Origin: JALHST01 sp963798435
GTDB taxonomy: Bacteria > Bacteroidota > Bacteroidia > Flavobacteriales > Flavobacteriaceae
DNA length: 64,000 bases
Reading direction: 5' to 3'
Assembly (NCBI GenBank): GCA_963798435.1
Contig: CAWCTF010000008.1
Coordinates: forward strand, 434,001 to 498,000
The first letter of the stretch is position 1; each line of letters starts with the position of its first letter. Shown piece by piece: positions 35,896 to 44,683 of this stretch. Made by a program: the position numbers and the translations under genes. The notes under the pieces are model-generated. The model was given only the letters and a program-made list of their open reading frames with translations. It did not search any database and had not been told where the DNA came from.

Positions 35896-36207
35896 GTGAA
35901 ACGGCCAAATTTTGAAAAGATGAAATCGATTAAAAACCTAGAACGCTTGCGACAATTACATGCGCTGATTGAGAATGAGCGCACAGGTTCCCCAAAGGAC
36001 TTGGCGCATAGAATGAAAATTAGTGAGCGTTTGGTTTATAATCTAATCGAACAATTAAAGGACTTTGAAGCAAGTATATGCTATGATCGGGGAAGAAAGA
36101 CCTATTACTACAATGACGATTTTCAATTAAAGGTTAAAATATCGGTTTTGGTAATTAGTAATAATGAAGTAACCAGGATTTTGGGGGATACATTTTCCGA
36201 AAATTAA
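35896..36207 (+). CDS. Small HTH-domain protein (DeoR/winged-helix type)
   Basis: A 103-residue protein made almost entirely of a helix-turn-helix: SIKNLERLRQLHALIENERTG, cut here, then the recognition region KDLAHRMKISERLVYNLIEQL, and a short wing ending YDRGRKTYYYND. The start is a GTG; an in-frame ATG at 35920 would remove eight residues. Small proteins of this type often stand in front of peptide genes in flavobacteria (my recollection, not tested). It lies downstream of the candidate operator and about 125 bp before the first small peptide ORF. Confidence 0.75.
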   Translation: MKRPNFEKMKSIKNLERLRQLHALIENERTGSPKDLAHRMKISERLVYNLIEQLKDFEASICYDRGRKTYYYNDDFQLKVKISVLVISNNEVTRILGDTFSEN

Positions 36208-36252
36208 AGTGGGAAGAACTAATTACTGCAAGGTTCCTGCAATTTGGCCCGC

Positions 36253-36260
36253 TATATTTG
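36253..36260 (+). promoter_or_regulatory. -7 element upstream of the small-peptide ORFs
   Basis: TATATTTG matches TAnnTTTG and predicts a start near 36265, about 68 bp before the first small ORF. The region around -33 (TTC at 36234-36236) is poor, so the promoter may need an activator. Confidence 0.4.
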
Positions 36261-36332
36261 ATATAAATCGAAGGAAAAAATAATCAAGGAAAGAGTTGTG
36301 TGAATAGGTGCTTTCAACGAATATCCTATTTA

Positions 36333-36434
36333 ATGAAACTAAAAACCATCAAGGAAAATGCGTTTAATTGTAAAAATACGTATCATAAAATGGAAGAGAC
36401 CGGATGCCATTGCCAAAAGAAGGTGATTGTGTAA
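36333..36434 (+). CDS. Possible 33-residue cysteine-containing peptide
   Basis: ATG to TAA encodes 33 residues starting MKLKTIKENAFNCK and ending GCHCQKKVIV. It is lysine-rich with cysteines at 13, 25 and 27 and has no double-glycine site. It is in the same frame as the next small peptide, separated by the stop and five codons. Evidence for translation is only position: it lies between a local regulator and enzymes of a putative peptide-modifying cluster. It may be a second precursor, a leader peptide for attenuation, or a chance ORF. Confidence 0.35.
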   Translation: MKLKTIKENAFNCKNTYHKMEETGCHCQKKVIV

Positions 36435-36449
36435 CTTAATAAGTTGATC

Positions 36450-36590
36450 ATGCAAAATGAAATGTTAGATTTATTTCAAGTCGAAGAACTTGAGAAACGC
36501 TACGAAATGGGTTGGTTAAAAGGAGGTGAGGTCGGTGCCTCTGCCAATTCAGACGGTTATGTTAAAGTAGAGGCCAAAGTTAAGTTTTAA
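36450..36590 (+). CDS. Candidate 46-residue precursor peptide with double-glycine leader
   Basis: This short ORF begins MQNEMLDLFQ, followed by VEELEKRYEMGWLKGG, and has a 20-residue remainder (EVGASANSDGYVKVEAKVKF). Relative to the Gly-Gly at 25-26, there is Leu at -4, Met at -7 and Glu at -8, which matches the classic double-glycine leader pattern. The remainder has no cysteine; it has three serine/asparagine residues near its start, one tyrosine, and alternating Val/Lys/Glu. It is followed by a hairpin and then by the enzymes of the cluster, including a PqqD-M50 protease that could bind or cut a leader. I propose it as the substrate of the cluster. No family name is claimed. Confidence 0.6.
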   Translation: MQNEMLDLFQVEELEKRYEMGWLKGGEVGASANSDGYVKVEAKVKF

Positions 36591-36608
36591 ATTTAGCGTA
36601 GGTAATGG

Positions 36609-36635
36609 AAGTTCGGGGCGGTTTCGCCCCTACTT
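36609..36635 (+). terminator. GC-rich hairpin between the peptide gene and the downstream enzymes
   Basis: GGGGCG at 36615-36620 pairs with CGCCCC at 36625-36630 around the loop GTTT, and an outer AAGT/ACTT stem extends it. It stands out in an AT-rich region and has no T tract. Such hairpins between precursor and enzyme genes often reduce read-through or protect the upstream message, which would give more peptide than enzyme. This role is inference. Confidence 0.45.
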
Positions 36636-36652
36636 CTGCTAATGAAATGAAT

Positions 36653-37837
36653 ATGAATACAATGTATATAATCAGATTATTCACCTTTTTAGTAACCATG
36701 GTGTTAGGCCTGAATATGTATAGTCAATACAAACAATTGACGGTTCTCGATAAAACGACCCATGAACCGATAGAGTTGGTAAACGTTTTTTATTCAAAAT
36801 TTAACGAAGGGAGTATTACCAATAGGGATGGTAAACTTAGAATAGAGACACGAAAAGATACATTGACTTTTAGCCATATCAACTATGCAACCCTAAAATT
36901 AAATGATAGCTCCTTACAAGTTGTCGACAGTATTTATTTGGAACCTATTGTAAATACTCTTGATGAAGTAATACTCTACGATTTTGATTTAAAACAAAAG
37001 CTCGAATTCGTATCGAAAAACTATGAAAAGCTATATATGGAAAGTCAGACAACCAATGAAACCACCTATAAGGAGAAACTAAAAATAAATAATCGTTTGG
37101 CCAGGTTGATCCAAGTACAACTTTCTTGGTGGCAAAAGGGGTATAAATATGATTTTTCGATGGGCATGGATAAACAATGTGCATTTATTTTGAAAGGAAT
37201 CGAATATTCGAAAATACCTACCGAGAACGCATCTTTGGCTGATGGGGCATATCTTGAAAATGATTTTATGATACCTGCCTTTTATCTAAATTACTATCTC
37301 TTATTCCTACATCAATATACCACTGATATTTTTATCGACCAAGTACTAAAAATTAGGGGCGTTACCCAAGTCATCTTTTCGGCACCTGTGGTTTTAAACG
37401 ATACGACCCTATCAAATTTAGTGAGGAGCGAAGTTGCTTTTGATAACGTATCCGGTGCTATTACTTATCTAAAATTCAATATGCAATACCCAGATAATCC
37501 CAAGCAGGAATTCTCCGAAAGAAGAAAGGTCTATTATGAAAGTGCCACTACCAGCCTAAATCTTGAATTGAATTTCAAGCAAGTATTTTATAAAAAATGG
37601 TTTCTATCTTCCTTCAAATCAAATGTTGTGGGAAATATTTCTTATAGCGGAAAGCATGAGGCGTTTGAAATGAAACAAGAATTATTTATAACGAAAACCT
37701 CCAAAGGCAAAAATATTGACAAAGCAAAAATAATTATGCTCAATAAGCCCTTTTATGAAAATTTTCCAAGTGGTGTTACTCTTGAAAATAATATACTCTT
37801 AACGAAAGAAGAGTTAGACTTTGTGAACGAAAATTAA
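36653..37837 (+). CDS. Exported CarboxypepD_reg-like domain protein
   Basis: A protein of about 394 residues with a signal peptide (IIRLFTFLVTMVLGLNMYSQ, cleaved after the Ser-Gln). Then comes a CarboxypepD_reg-like beta sandwich (about 27-110: KQLTVLDKTTHEPIELVNV, SITNRDGKLRI) and a long uncharacterised beta-rich region of 280 residues. I prefer the ATG at 36653, or 36647 just before it; the ATG at 36605 would put the GC-rich hairpin inside the coding region and add a hydrophilic stretch before the signal peptide. The stop abuts the next gene. It may be an outer-membrane-associated partner or self-protection factor for the cluster, but that is a guess. Confidence 0.75.
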   Translation: MNTMYIIRLFTFLVTMVLGLNMYSQYKQLTVLDKTTHEPIELVNVFYSKFNEGSITNRDGKLRIETRKDTLTFSHINYATLKLNDSSLQVVDSIYLEPIVNTLDEVILYDFDLKQKLEFVSKNYEKLYMESQTTNETTYKEKLKINNRLARLIQVQLSWWQKGYKYDFSMGMDKQCAFILKGIEYSKIPTENASLADGAYLENDFMIPAFYLNYYLLFLHQYTTDIFIDQVLKIRGVTQVIFSAPVVLNDTTLSNLVRSEVAFDNVSGAITYLKFNMQYPDNPKQEFSERRKVYYESATTSLNLELNFKQVFYKKWFLSSFKSNVVGNISYSGKHEAFEMKQELFITKTSKGKNIDKAKIIMLNKPFYENFPSGVTLENNILLTKEELDFVNEN

Positions 37838-37843
37838 TTGAAG

Positions 37844-39739
37844 ATGATACCTGCAAACCAAATTGAAAATGACCTTTCGCCAAGGTTCTACAAGAACTAC
37901 CCGCGCTTATTTTCGAATTATTTTGAACCTATTGACCAGGACATCCTAATTCAACTGTCAAGAGCGGGTTATTTATACTATCATGCTACCTTGCTAATTG
38001 ATGGGCTAATTGACGATAAGGAATTTGAAAATCTCCCCTCAATTATGCAATTGCAAGAGGAAACAATAAAAGGCTTGACCTCGATTTACGGGGTCAAATC
38101 TATTTTTTGGCAATTCTGGAACACCCGCAAAAATGAATATTTTAAGGCCGTAAAAACCGAAAAAAAATTCACCTATGATAGAAAAGTTCGTTTTGCCGAA
38201 TATGCCGACTTAGCGGATCAAAAATCGGCGTTTGGGAAAGTCGCTATTGATTGTGTATACCTATTATCAAAGAAGAAGAATGATGACCTTTATGAAGCCC
38301 TATTAAGATCACATTATTATTTCTCCGTGGGTTTTCAATTATATGATGATGTAAAGGATTATCGCGAAGATTTTAAGAAGGGGCAATTCAATTGGGCAAT
38401 TTATGAACAAAGAAGAGGGGTTAAAATGGGGGCGATTAATGAAGATATCGGTCAATTGCACAAACTACTTTTTATAAATGGGATTGGGCAAGAAGTGTTG
38501 GGGAAATCTATTTCCTGTTTCGGAAAGGCCCTCCAAATCCTAGATGAATATAATGATAGTGAATGGAAAGGGATTGTTTTGGAAACTAAGGAACAAATTG
38601 AAAATTATTTGGAGATAACAAGGGGATATATCCAAACCCTGGAAAAAAGGGTCGAAATAAAAAGGAGGGAAACTTCAAATCATACATTTTTTAATTATCG
38701 TAAGACGAAGGAAACCGTTCTCAAAAAGGGCCTTGATTTCATAAAACAAAGCTTCCTTGAAAATTATGCCGAACTCAAACATATAATGTATTTAAGTAAA
38801 GCCGAGGGTTTCCAAAATGACGAGGAAATTCATATTTCAGACGTATTTCAGCGAGCGCTACTGAACGAATGCCTTATTGGCATTTGTAAAGTAAATGCTT
38901 TTAATTCCACCAAATATTTTGACCAGGAATGTCAATATCTGATCGCCCATAGAAACCGGGATGCTATAGGCGGATGGGCATATTTTCCGACCGTTGTCGA
39001 GATTGCAGCCGATATTGATGATTTAGGACAAATGATCCAATTATTTATTCAATGTGGAAGGCAGGACCTAATACATATATATTGTACACGGGCCATTGAT
39101 ATGGCAATTAAAGAACGTACATGTTCGAATGGTGGGATAGAAACTTGGATTATTCCCAAAGAAAACCATGATGCCAGACAACAAAGGCAGGTACATTTCA
39201 ACCAGACAAAATGGGGTAGTGGGCCGGATGTAGAAGTAGTGGCAAACTTTATATATGGGGTACATCAATTCGATTCAGTAAAGTATCAAGTGCCTATTAA
39301 AAATGCCCTAAAATTTATCATTGATCACCAGAACGATCGAGGATATTGGGATAGCAGGTGGTATTATGGCACGTTTTATGGAACATATGTCTGTTTAAGG
39401 ATATTAAATGAATTTAAAGATCGGTTCCCGGTCTATATATTAAAGGCCATTGAATATATCATTGACCATCAAAATAAGGATGGTGGCTTTTCAACCGAGC
39501 CTGGGAAAGCCTCAGATCCCTTGGCTACTGCCTTTGCCCTGCTGTCGCTAAAATTTTTCTTGAATTCCGAACATAAAGCCGCACAAGATGCAGCGAATTA
39601 TCTGCTGCGGGTACAACATGTAAGCGGGCATTGGAATGAGAGCAATTTCATAAAACCAAAAGCCTATGAAGCCTATAAGAGTAAAACCCTTACCACTGCC
39701 TTCGTCCTAAAAGCCTTGCATTATGGAAAATCAATATGA
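37844..39739 (+). CDS. Didomain protein: class I isoprenoid-synthase-like plus squalene-cyclase-like toroid (DxDD)
   Basis: A 631-residue fusion. The N-terminal half (about 1-270) is all-helical and shows two acidic motifs of class I isoprenoid enzymes, LIDGLIDDKE at 51-60 and YDDVKDYRED at 167-176 (DDxxD at 168-172), followed by KKGQFNW. The C-terminal half (about 310-631) is an alpha/alpha toroid like squalene-hopene cyclases and prenyltransferases. It has QW-like repeats (HQNDRGYW at 495-502, HQNKDGGF at 542-549, QHVSGHW at 591-597), and ADIDD at 389-393 matches the class II cyclase motif DxDD. This domain order is the reverse of plant and fungal bifunctional diterpene synthases. The ATG at 37844 is 6 bp after the preceding stop, and its end overlaps the protease gene by 17 bp. 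The substrate may be an isoprenoid or a peptide; the function is unknown. Confidence 0.72.
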   Translation: MIPANQIENDLSPRFYKNYPRLFSNYFEPIDQDILIQLSRAGYLYYHATLLIDGLIDDKEFENLPSIMQLQEETIKGLTSIYGVKSIFWQFWNTRKNEYFKAVKTEKKFTYDRKVRFAEYADLADQKSAFGKVAIDCVYLLSKKKNDDLYEALLRSHYYFSVGFQLYDDVKDYREDFKKGQFNWAIYEQRRGVKMGAINEDIGQLHKLLFINGIGQEVLGKSISCFGKALQILDEYNDSEWKGIVLETKEQIENYLEITRGYIQTLEKRVEIKRRETSNHTFFNYRKTKETVLKKGLDFIKQSFLENYAELKHIMYLSKAEGFQNDEEIHISDVFQRALLNECLIGICKVNAFNSTKYFDQECQYLIAHRNRDAIGGWAYFPTVVEIAADIDDLGQMIQLFIQCGRQDLIHIYCTRAIDMAIKERTCSNGGIETWIIPKENHDARQQRQVHFNQTKWGSGPDVEVVANFIYGVHQFDSVKYQVPIKNALKFIIDHQNDRGYWDSRWYYGTFYGTYVCLRILNEFKDRFPVYILKAIEYIIDHQNKDGGFSTEPGKASDPLATAFALLSLKFFLNSEHKAAQDAANYLLRVQHVSGHWNESNFIKPKAYEAYKSKTLTTAFVLKALHYGKSI

Positions 39740-40925
39740 TACCGTCGTGCCGGTTCTATCTAAAAACATTAGCTATTCTAAGTTTACCGAATCTGAATAT
39801 ATTTTAAGTAATAAGGTGCATCGACACTATTTGAAAATAAATGCTGCAGTTTATGATATGTTGCGGCAAGTTGATGGTCGGAAAAATATGAAACAAATAA
39901 CAGAGCGCTATCAAGAGCTATATAATAAAACTATAAACGTTGAGGAGTTACGTCAACTTTTGCATCTAAAGTTAGCGCCCTATGGTATTTTGGAAGGGAT
40001 GGAGGAGACTATAAAAGGACATGCAAAGCCACATTATCTTGTATTTAGCTTTATAATTTTATCGGAATCGGTAGTTCGAAATATTACCAGGCACCTATAT
40101 TTTTTATTCAATAGAATGAGTGTCGTCATCATTTTAAGTATTTCTCTAGTAATCATTATACTAATGTTGACCCTGAACTTCGATTTATTTACAGTGTTTA
40201 ACCTTCGTAACAGCTTAGTCTACTTTTTTGTTACCATGGCGATAAGTGTCACTTTTCACGAAATAGGCCATGCCACAGCTGCTGGGTATTATGGGGCCCG
40301 CCACGGAGGAATCGGGGGTGGTTTTTACCTTTTTACACCAGTATATTTTGCCGATGTCACTGATATTTGGCGCCTAAAAAAAAGACAACGCATCGTTGTC
40401 AATTTGGCGGGTATGTATTTTGAGTTCATCTTTTGTTCCCTATTAATGGTAGTTTCGTATTTGGCGGGAAATACTGCCTTGCTTCTCGTGGCATTAGTGG
40501 TTTGCCTACATACCTTGTTTAATCTCAATCCATTTTTAAGAAGTGATGGGTATTGGGTATTGTCAGATCTTACCAACCAACCAAATCTGTTCTTTCATGC
40601 TACCCATAAAATACTAGATGTATATCGGTTTATTTACCAGAAACAGCCGATTCGATGGAAAAGGGTCGATGTTTTTTTATTGATCTACGGGGCGCTTTGT
40701 TTTTTGATGATCGGCATATTTATTTATTATATCCTGATTGAAAATCCGAATTCAATTCTTCGTTTTCCACAAAATGCATTTGGTTTTGTCAAGCGTATTT
40801 TTGACCCTTCTTCTGAGTTTTCAATCCTCGAATATGGCGACTTGATTGTGCCCCTTGTCTTTTATACGTTTGTCTTAAAATTGGCAAGGGCCTTGATAAA
40901 AAGAGTCTGTCAGCCTTTTTCTTGA
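39723..40925 (+). CDS. PqqD-like plus M50 membrane zinc protease
   Basis: A 400-residue membrane protein. Residues about 10-90 resemble a PqqD/RRE-type peptide-binding domain (YILSNKVHRHYLKINAAVYDML, shown by its ends, then DGRKNMKQITERYQEL). The rest is an M50/site-2-protease-like domain with six or more helices. The zinc motif HExxH is HEIGH at 179-183, and the third-ligand motif appears as NPFLRSDGYW (269-278, D275). Proteins with this PqqD-M50 design occur in ribosomal peptide clusters, where they are thought to bind or cut the leader. It overlaps the didomain gene by 17 bp, showing strict coupling. It is the strongest sign that the cluster handles a peptide. Confidence 0.82.
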   Translation: MENQYDTVVPVLSKNISYSKFTESEYILSNKVHRHYLKINAAVYDMLRQVDGRKNMKQITERYQELYNKTINVEELRQLLHLKLAPYGILEGMEETIKGHAKPHYLVFSFIILSESVVRNITRHLYFLFNRMSVVIILSISLVIIILMLTLNFDLFTVFNLRNSLVYFFVTMAISVTFHEIGHATAAGYYGARHGGIGGGFYLFTPVYFADVTDIWRLKKRQRIVVNLAGMYFEFIFCSLLMVVSYLAGNTALLLVALVVCLHTLFNLNPFLRSDGYWVLSDLTNQPNLFFHATHKILDVYRFIYQKQPIRWKRVDVFLLIYGALCFLMIGIFIYYILIENPNSILRFPQNAFGFVKRIFDPSSEFSILEYGDLIVPLVFYTFVLKLARALIKRVCQPFS

Positions 40926-41363
40926 ATGGGAGCCTTTCGTGAACAAACATCAGTTGGGTTCAAGATTCGTTCGATTCAACAGATTACTGCGCTAAAATGT
41001 CTATTCGAATGAATTTGTTGCGATGCCCATTCTTTTTGGTGTTGACTATTGTGATGAGCAACAGGTTTTATGACCTATTCCATCCTTCAACATAACCTTT
41101 AAAACGCCCAAAAGTAAAAAACAATTAGGCCAGCCCATTTTTAAAGCTGAGTTAGCAATACCGCCTAAAAACACCTTGTGGCGGTTCACAATTTACCCAG
41201 ATAAGCTACATTCGAGGGCAAATGGAACCTAATTTTAGCCAACGGCCCCCATCCCATTTATTTTAACATAAATTTTTGAGAAAAACTTGTAACATTTCAA
41301 CACCTTGCAAGTCTTATTACCAGTTTTAGAAGACAAACCTCCTAAAAACACTAACCGTTCAGC
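40926..41363. other. 438-bp intergenic region before the export operon
   Basis: No ORF with coding character is seen. A hairpin of ACCGCC (41160-41165) with GGCGGT (41180-41185) is present, without a T tract. No clear TAnnTTTG promoter is visible before the ATPase gene. The gap separates the peptide-cluster genes from the ABC export genes, so a shared transcript is uncertain. Confidence 0.5.
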
Positions 41364-42065
41364 ATGATAGAAATTAAGGATCTTCACAAATCATATAAGA
41401 TGGGGAGCAATTCCCTACATGTATTAAAAGGCATCAATTTTTCAGTCGAAAGCGGCGAACTGGTCGCCATCATGGGATCCTCGGGTTCTGGTAAGTCTAC
41501 CTTATTGAATATTCTCGGAATGCTCGATGAGGCCGATTCGGGCGAATATACGCTCGATGGGGTGCCGATCAAGAACCTGAACGAGACCAAGGCCGCGAAC
41601 TACCGCAATAAGTTTTTGGGCTTTGTATTCCAATCCTTTAACCTAATCAATTACAAGAGTGCCCTTGAAAACGTGGCTCTCCCCTTGTACTACCAACGCA
41701 TGCCCCGGAAACAACGCCAGGAAAAGGCGCTTAAATACCTTGAACAAGTCGGGCTAAAAGAATGGGCCACGCATTTGCCGAGTGAACTTTCGGGTGGGCA
41801 AAAGCAACGCGTTGCTATCGCCCGGGCCATGGCGGCAGAACCCAAAGTACTTTTGGCCGATGAGCCTACCGGTGCCTTAGATAGTACCACCTCGTATGAG
41901 GTGATGGATCTCATCCAAAAAATCAACGACGCGGGCAACACCATCTTGATCGTTACCCACGAACCCGATATTGCCGATATGTGCAAACGGATCGTACACT
42001 TAAAGGATGGACTGATTATCGAGGACAAAAAGATAAAACAAGTAAGAGCAAAGGCACATGTTTAG
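41364..42065 (+). CDS. MacB-type ABC transporter ATPase (set B)
   Basis: A 233-residue ATPase of the MacB/LolD family. Walker A is GSSGSGKST at 38-46, the signature is LSGGQ at 142-146, Walker B is LLADEP at 163-168 with E167, and the D-loop GALDS follows. The H-loop is in IVTHEPDIA. It overlaps the first set B permease by 8 bp and is thus its ATPase. It is the only ABC ATPase in the window and might also serve the set A permeases at 24-27 kb. Confidence 0.95.
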   Translation: MIEIKDLHKSYKMGSNSLHVLKGINFSVESGELVAIMGSSGSGKSTLLNILGMLDEADSGEYTLDGVPIKNLNETKAANYRNKFLGFVFQSFNLINYKSALENVALPLYYQRMPRKQRQEKALKYLEQVGLKEWATHLPSELSGGQKQRVAIARAMAAEPKVLLADEPTGALDSTTSYEVMDLIQKINDAGNTILIVTHEPDIADMCKRIVHLKDGLIIEDKKIKQVRAKAHV

Positions 42066-43286
42066 TAGGGACAGCTGGCATGAAATTTTCGATACCATTC
42101 GAAAAAACAAACTACGGACTTTTCTGTCAGGTTTTACCGTGGCTTTGGGGATCCTTATTTTTGTTTTCCTGGTAGGGCTTACCAACGGCCTCGTCAACAC
42201 CTTCAATGAATTTTTTGCCGACGATGCCAGTAACACCTTCTACATCTTTGCGGGTCGTACTTCAATGCCGTATAAAGGGTACAAGTCAAACCGTCAAATA
42301 CAATTCGAAAACGACGATCTGACCGATATTGAAAAGAATTTCGGGCTTGTCACCGAGTATGTGTCTCCACGTATTGATCGCGGCGGCCTCGTAAAATACA
42401 AGAACGAATCGAACAATTATTCGACCCGTGGGGTCAGTGCCGATTATCAGTTTGCTGAAAAAACCATCATCATGAAAGGGCGCTACCTGAATTTGGAGGA
42501 TATTAAGCATAAGACCAAGCACGCGGTGATCGGAAGACTCGTCGAACGGGATCTGTTCGGCCAAGAAGATGCCCTAGGCGCCTATATCGATGTTGCTGGC
42601 AGTGTTTTCAAGGTCATTGGGGTTTTTCAGGATGACGCCGGTGATGATGAGGAACGACGTATTTACATCCCGTATACCACACGGCAACTCATCGAAAAGA
42701 ACACCGACAAGGTAGATCAACTGGTGGTCGCCTTCAAACCTGAAATCGGGTATGTAGGGGCCATGGCCTTTGAACATAGTCTCAATAAGTTCATTCGGGA
42801 GAAAAAATACATCAGTCCCGATGACCAAAACGGCATCTATATTCGAAATGTGGCCGACCAGATAAAACAAAACCAGCAATTCGCGGGGGTACTGGCCTAT
42901 ATTGCAGGTTTTATCGCCTTTGGGACCATCTTGGCGGGCATTATCGGTATCAGTAACATCATGGTCTTTGTAGTGAAGGAGCGTACCAAGGAATTGGGTA
43001 TCCGAAAGGCTTTGGGGGCTACGCCTCGATCGGTCATAAGTTCCATCTTGGTAGAGTCGGTCTTTATCACCACCATATCCGGGATCTTTGGGATGATCCT
43101 AGGGATCGCCATTTTAAGTTCGATGGGCGAGAAGTTGAAAGACTATTTTATCACGGATCCTATATAAATATGGGTTTGGCAATATTTGCCACGACTATTT
43201 TGATTGTTTTCGGGGCCATCGCGGGGTACATTCCCGCAAAACGGGCCGCTAGGATAAAGCCGATTGTAGCACTAAGAGACGAATAA
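42058..43286 (+). pseudogene. MacB-type permease (set B, first), interrupted near its C-terminus
   Basis: MacB-architecture permease: N-terminal helix after IRKNKLRTFLSG, periplasmic domain, coupling motif GISNIMVFVVKERTKELGI, and C-terminal helices. The frame stops at 43165-43167 after FITDPI, but the missing last helix and tail (NMGLAIFATTILIVFGAIAG and on, ending PIVALRDE) continue in another frame to a stop at 43286. That stop is 1 bp before the next gene, the spacing expected of an intact operon. Adding one base near 43161 would give the family-like DPYINMG. A sequence error or recent mutation is likely. Without the last helix the protein would probably not function. Confidence 0.85.
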
Positions 43287-43287
43287 T

Positions 43288-44550
43288 ATGCGATTTTTAT
43301 TTGACAGTAACGTTTGGCAGGAGATCTTCGGGTCTATCAGTAAGAACAAGACCAGGACCGTTATAACCATGATCGGGGTACTCTGGGGGATTTTTGTGTA
43401 TATAGGTCTTTCCGGCGCTGCAAAGGGGATGGACAACGGTTTCGAATCGGTCTTTAAGACAGTGTCGATGAATAGTATGTTCGTTTGGGGCCAGAGTACA
43501 AGCAAACCTTATGACGGCTTTAAGACCGGGAGGGAGATGCAATTGAAATTGAAGGACGTGACCACATTGCAAAATCGAATTCCTGAGATCCAATACATCG
43601 CGCCTAGGATCAGCCAAGGTGATTTTGGTAACGATCCCGTGTACACGGTACGAGGTCAAAAATCAGGGAGTTACACTTTGAACGGGGATTACCCGGTATA
43701 TACCAAAATATCGACTAAAAAAATATACGATGGGGGGCGGTTTCTCAATCAGGAAGATATCGATCAGGCTAGAAGGGTCATCGTCATCGGGGAACGTACC
43801 CAACAAGAACTCTTTGAAAAAAATGAAAATCCGATCGGCCAATACATCCGGGTAGGGAATGTATATTTTCAGGTCATCGGGGTTCATAAATTGGCCCAGG
43901 GGGTCAGTTTTGACTCGGACAGTGCCATGTTCATTCCCTTCTCGACCTATCGACAGTTGTACAATTCGGGCGAAAATGTTGGTTATTTGTGCATAGCCGC
44001 ATACGATAATGCCGATGTGGTGCAAGTTGAAAAGGATATCAAGGCCTTGCTTCGCAATTTACACCGTGTTGACCCCGAAGATGAGCGGGCATTCGGTTCT
44101 TTTAATTTGGGGGAACAGTTCGCGAAGGTTTCCGGTTTTGCAAAGGGCCTGACCTTTGTCTCCCTTATTGTGGGCATTGCCACTATTTTGGCCGGCGTAA
44201 TCGGTATTGGGAACATTCTTTTGATTTCAGTCAAGGAGCGAACCAAGGAATTGGGCGTACGCAGGGCGTTGGGCGCTACCCCTAGCGAGGTTCGCAACCA
44301 GATCATCCTCGAGTCGGTTTTCCTGACCTTGCTTTCAGGTATTATCGGCATTATTCTAGGTGCCGGGGTGTTGGCCCTCATAAATAATCTTACAAAAGAT
44401 ATCAATTTTCCTTATACGAATCCGACCGTGCCGATACCCTATGTTTTGGGAGCCTTGGCCATTATGGTGATATTGGGAACCTTGATCGGGTTGATCCCCG
44501 CGCAACGTGCGGTGAGCATACGGCCCATTGACGCCTTACGGGAGGAATAG
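43288..44550 (+). CDS. MacB-type ABC transporter permease (set B, second)
   Basis: A 420-residue permease with N-terminal helix (TRTVITMIGVLWGIFVYIGL), periplasmic MacB_PCD domain (about 50-270) and three C-terminal helices with the coupling segment GIGNILLISVKERTKELGV. It starts 1 bp after the expected end of the first set B permease. Together with the ATPase, fusion protein and TolC-like gene it forms a full tripartite exporter. Confidence 0.94.
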   Translation: MRFLFDSNVWQEIFGSISKNKTRTVITMIGVLWGIFVYIGLSGAAKGMDNGFESVFKTVSMNSMFVWGQSTSKPYDGFKTGREMQLKLKDVTTLQNRIPEIQYIAPRISQGDFGNDPVYTVRGQKSGSYTLNGDYPVYTKISTKKIYDGGRFLNQEDIDQARRVIVIGERTQQELFEKNENPIGQYIRVGNVYFQVIGVHKLAQGVSFDSDSAMFIPFSTYRQLYNSGENVGYLCIAAYDNADVVQVEKDIKALLRNLHRVDPEDERAFGSFNLGEQFAKVSGFAKGLTFVSLIVGIATILAGVIGIGNILLISVKERTKELGVRRALGATPSEVRNQIILESVFLTLLSGIIGIILGAGVLALINNLTKDINFPYTNPTVPIPYVLGALAIMVILGTLIGLIPAQRAVSIRPIDALREE

Positions 44551-44683
44551 GAAAAAGTTGCCAGAGGGCAAATAGCAAGGAGTCGAGGCGATGAATGCAT
44601 GTTTGATCAAATCGATTTCAAAAGGAAAACAAAGGAACATTAAACAAATAACTATAAACAAAAATCAACTAATACACTTTAAA

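Noticed and set aside
36605..36652. ATG at 36605 as the start of the CarboxypepD_reg-like protein
   Set aside because: It would place a GC-rich hairpin in the coding region and add a hydrophilic extension before the signal peptide. The ATGs at 36647/36653 are better.
41160..41185. Terminator between the M50 protease and the ABC ATPase
   Set aside because: The 6-bp stem has a long loop and no T tract; the evidence is too weak to call transcription end.
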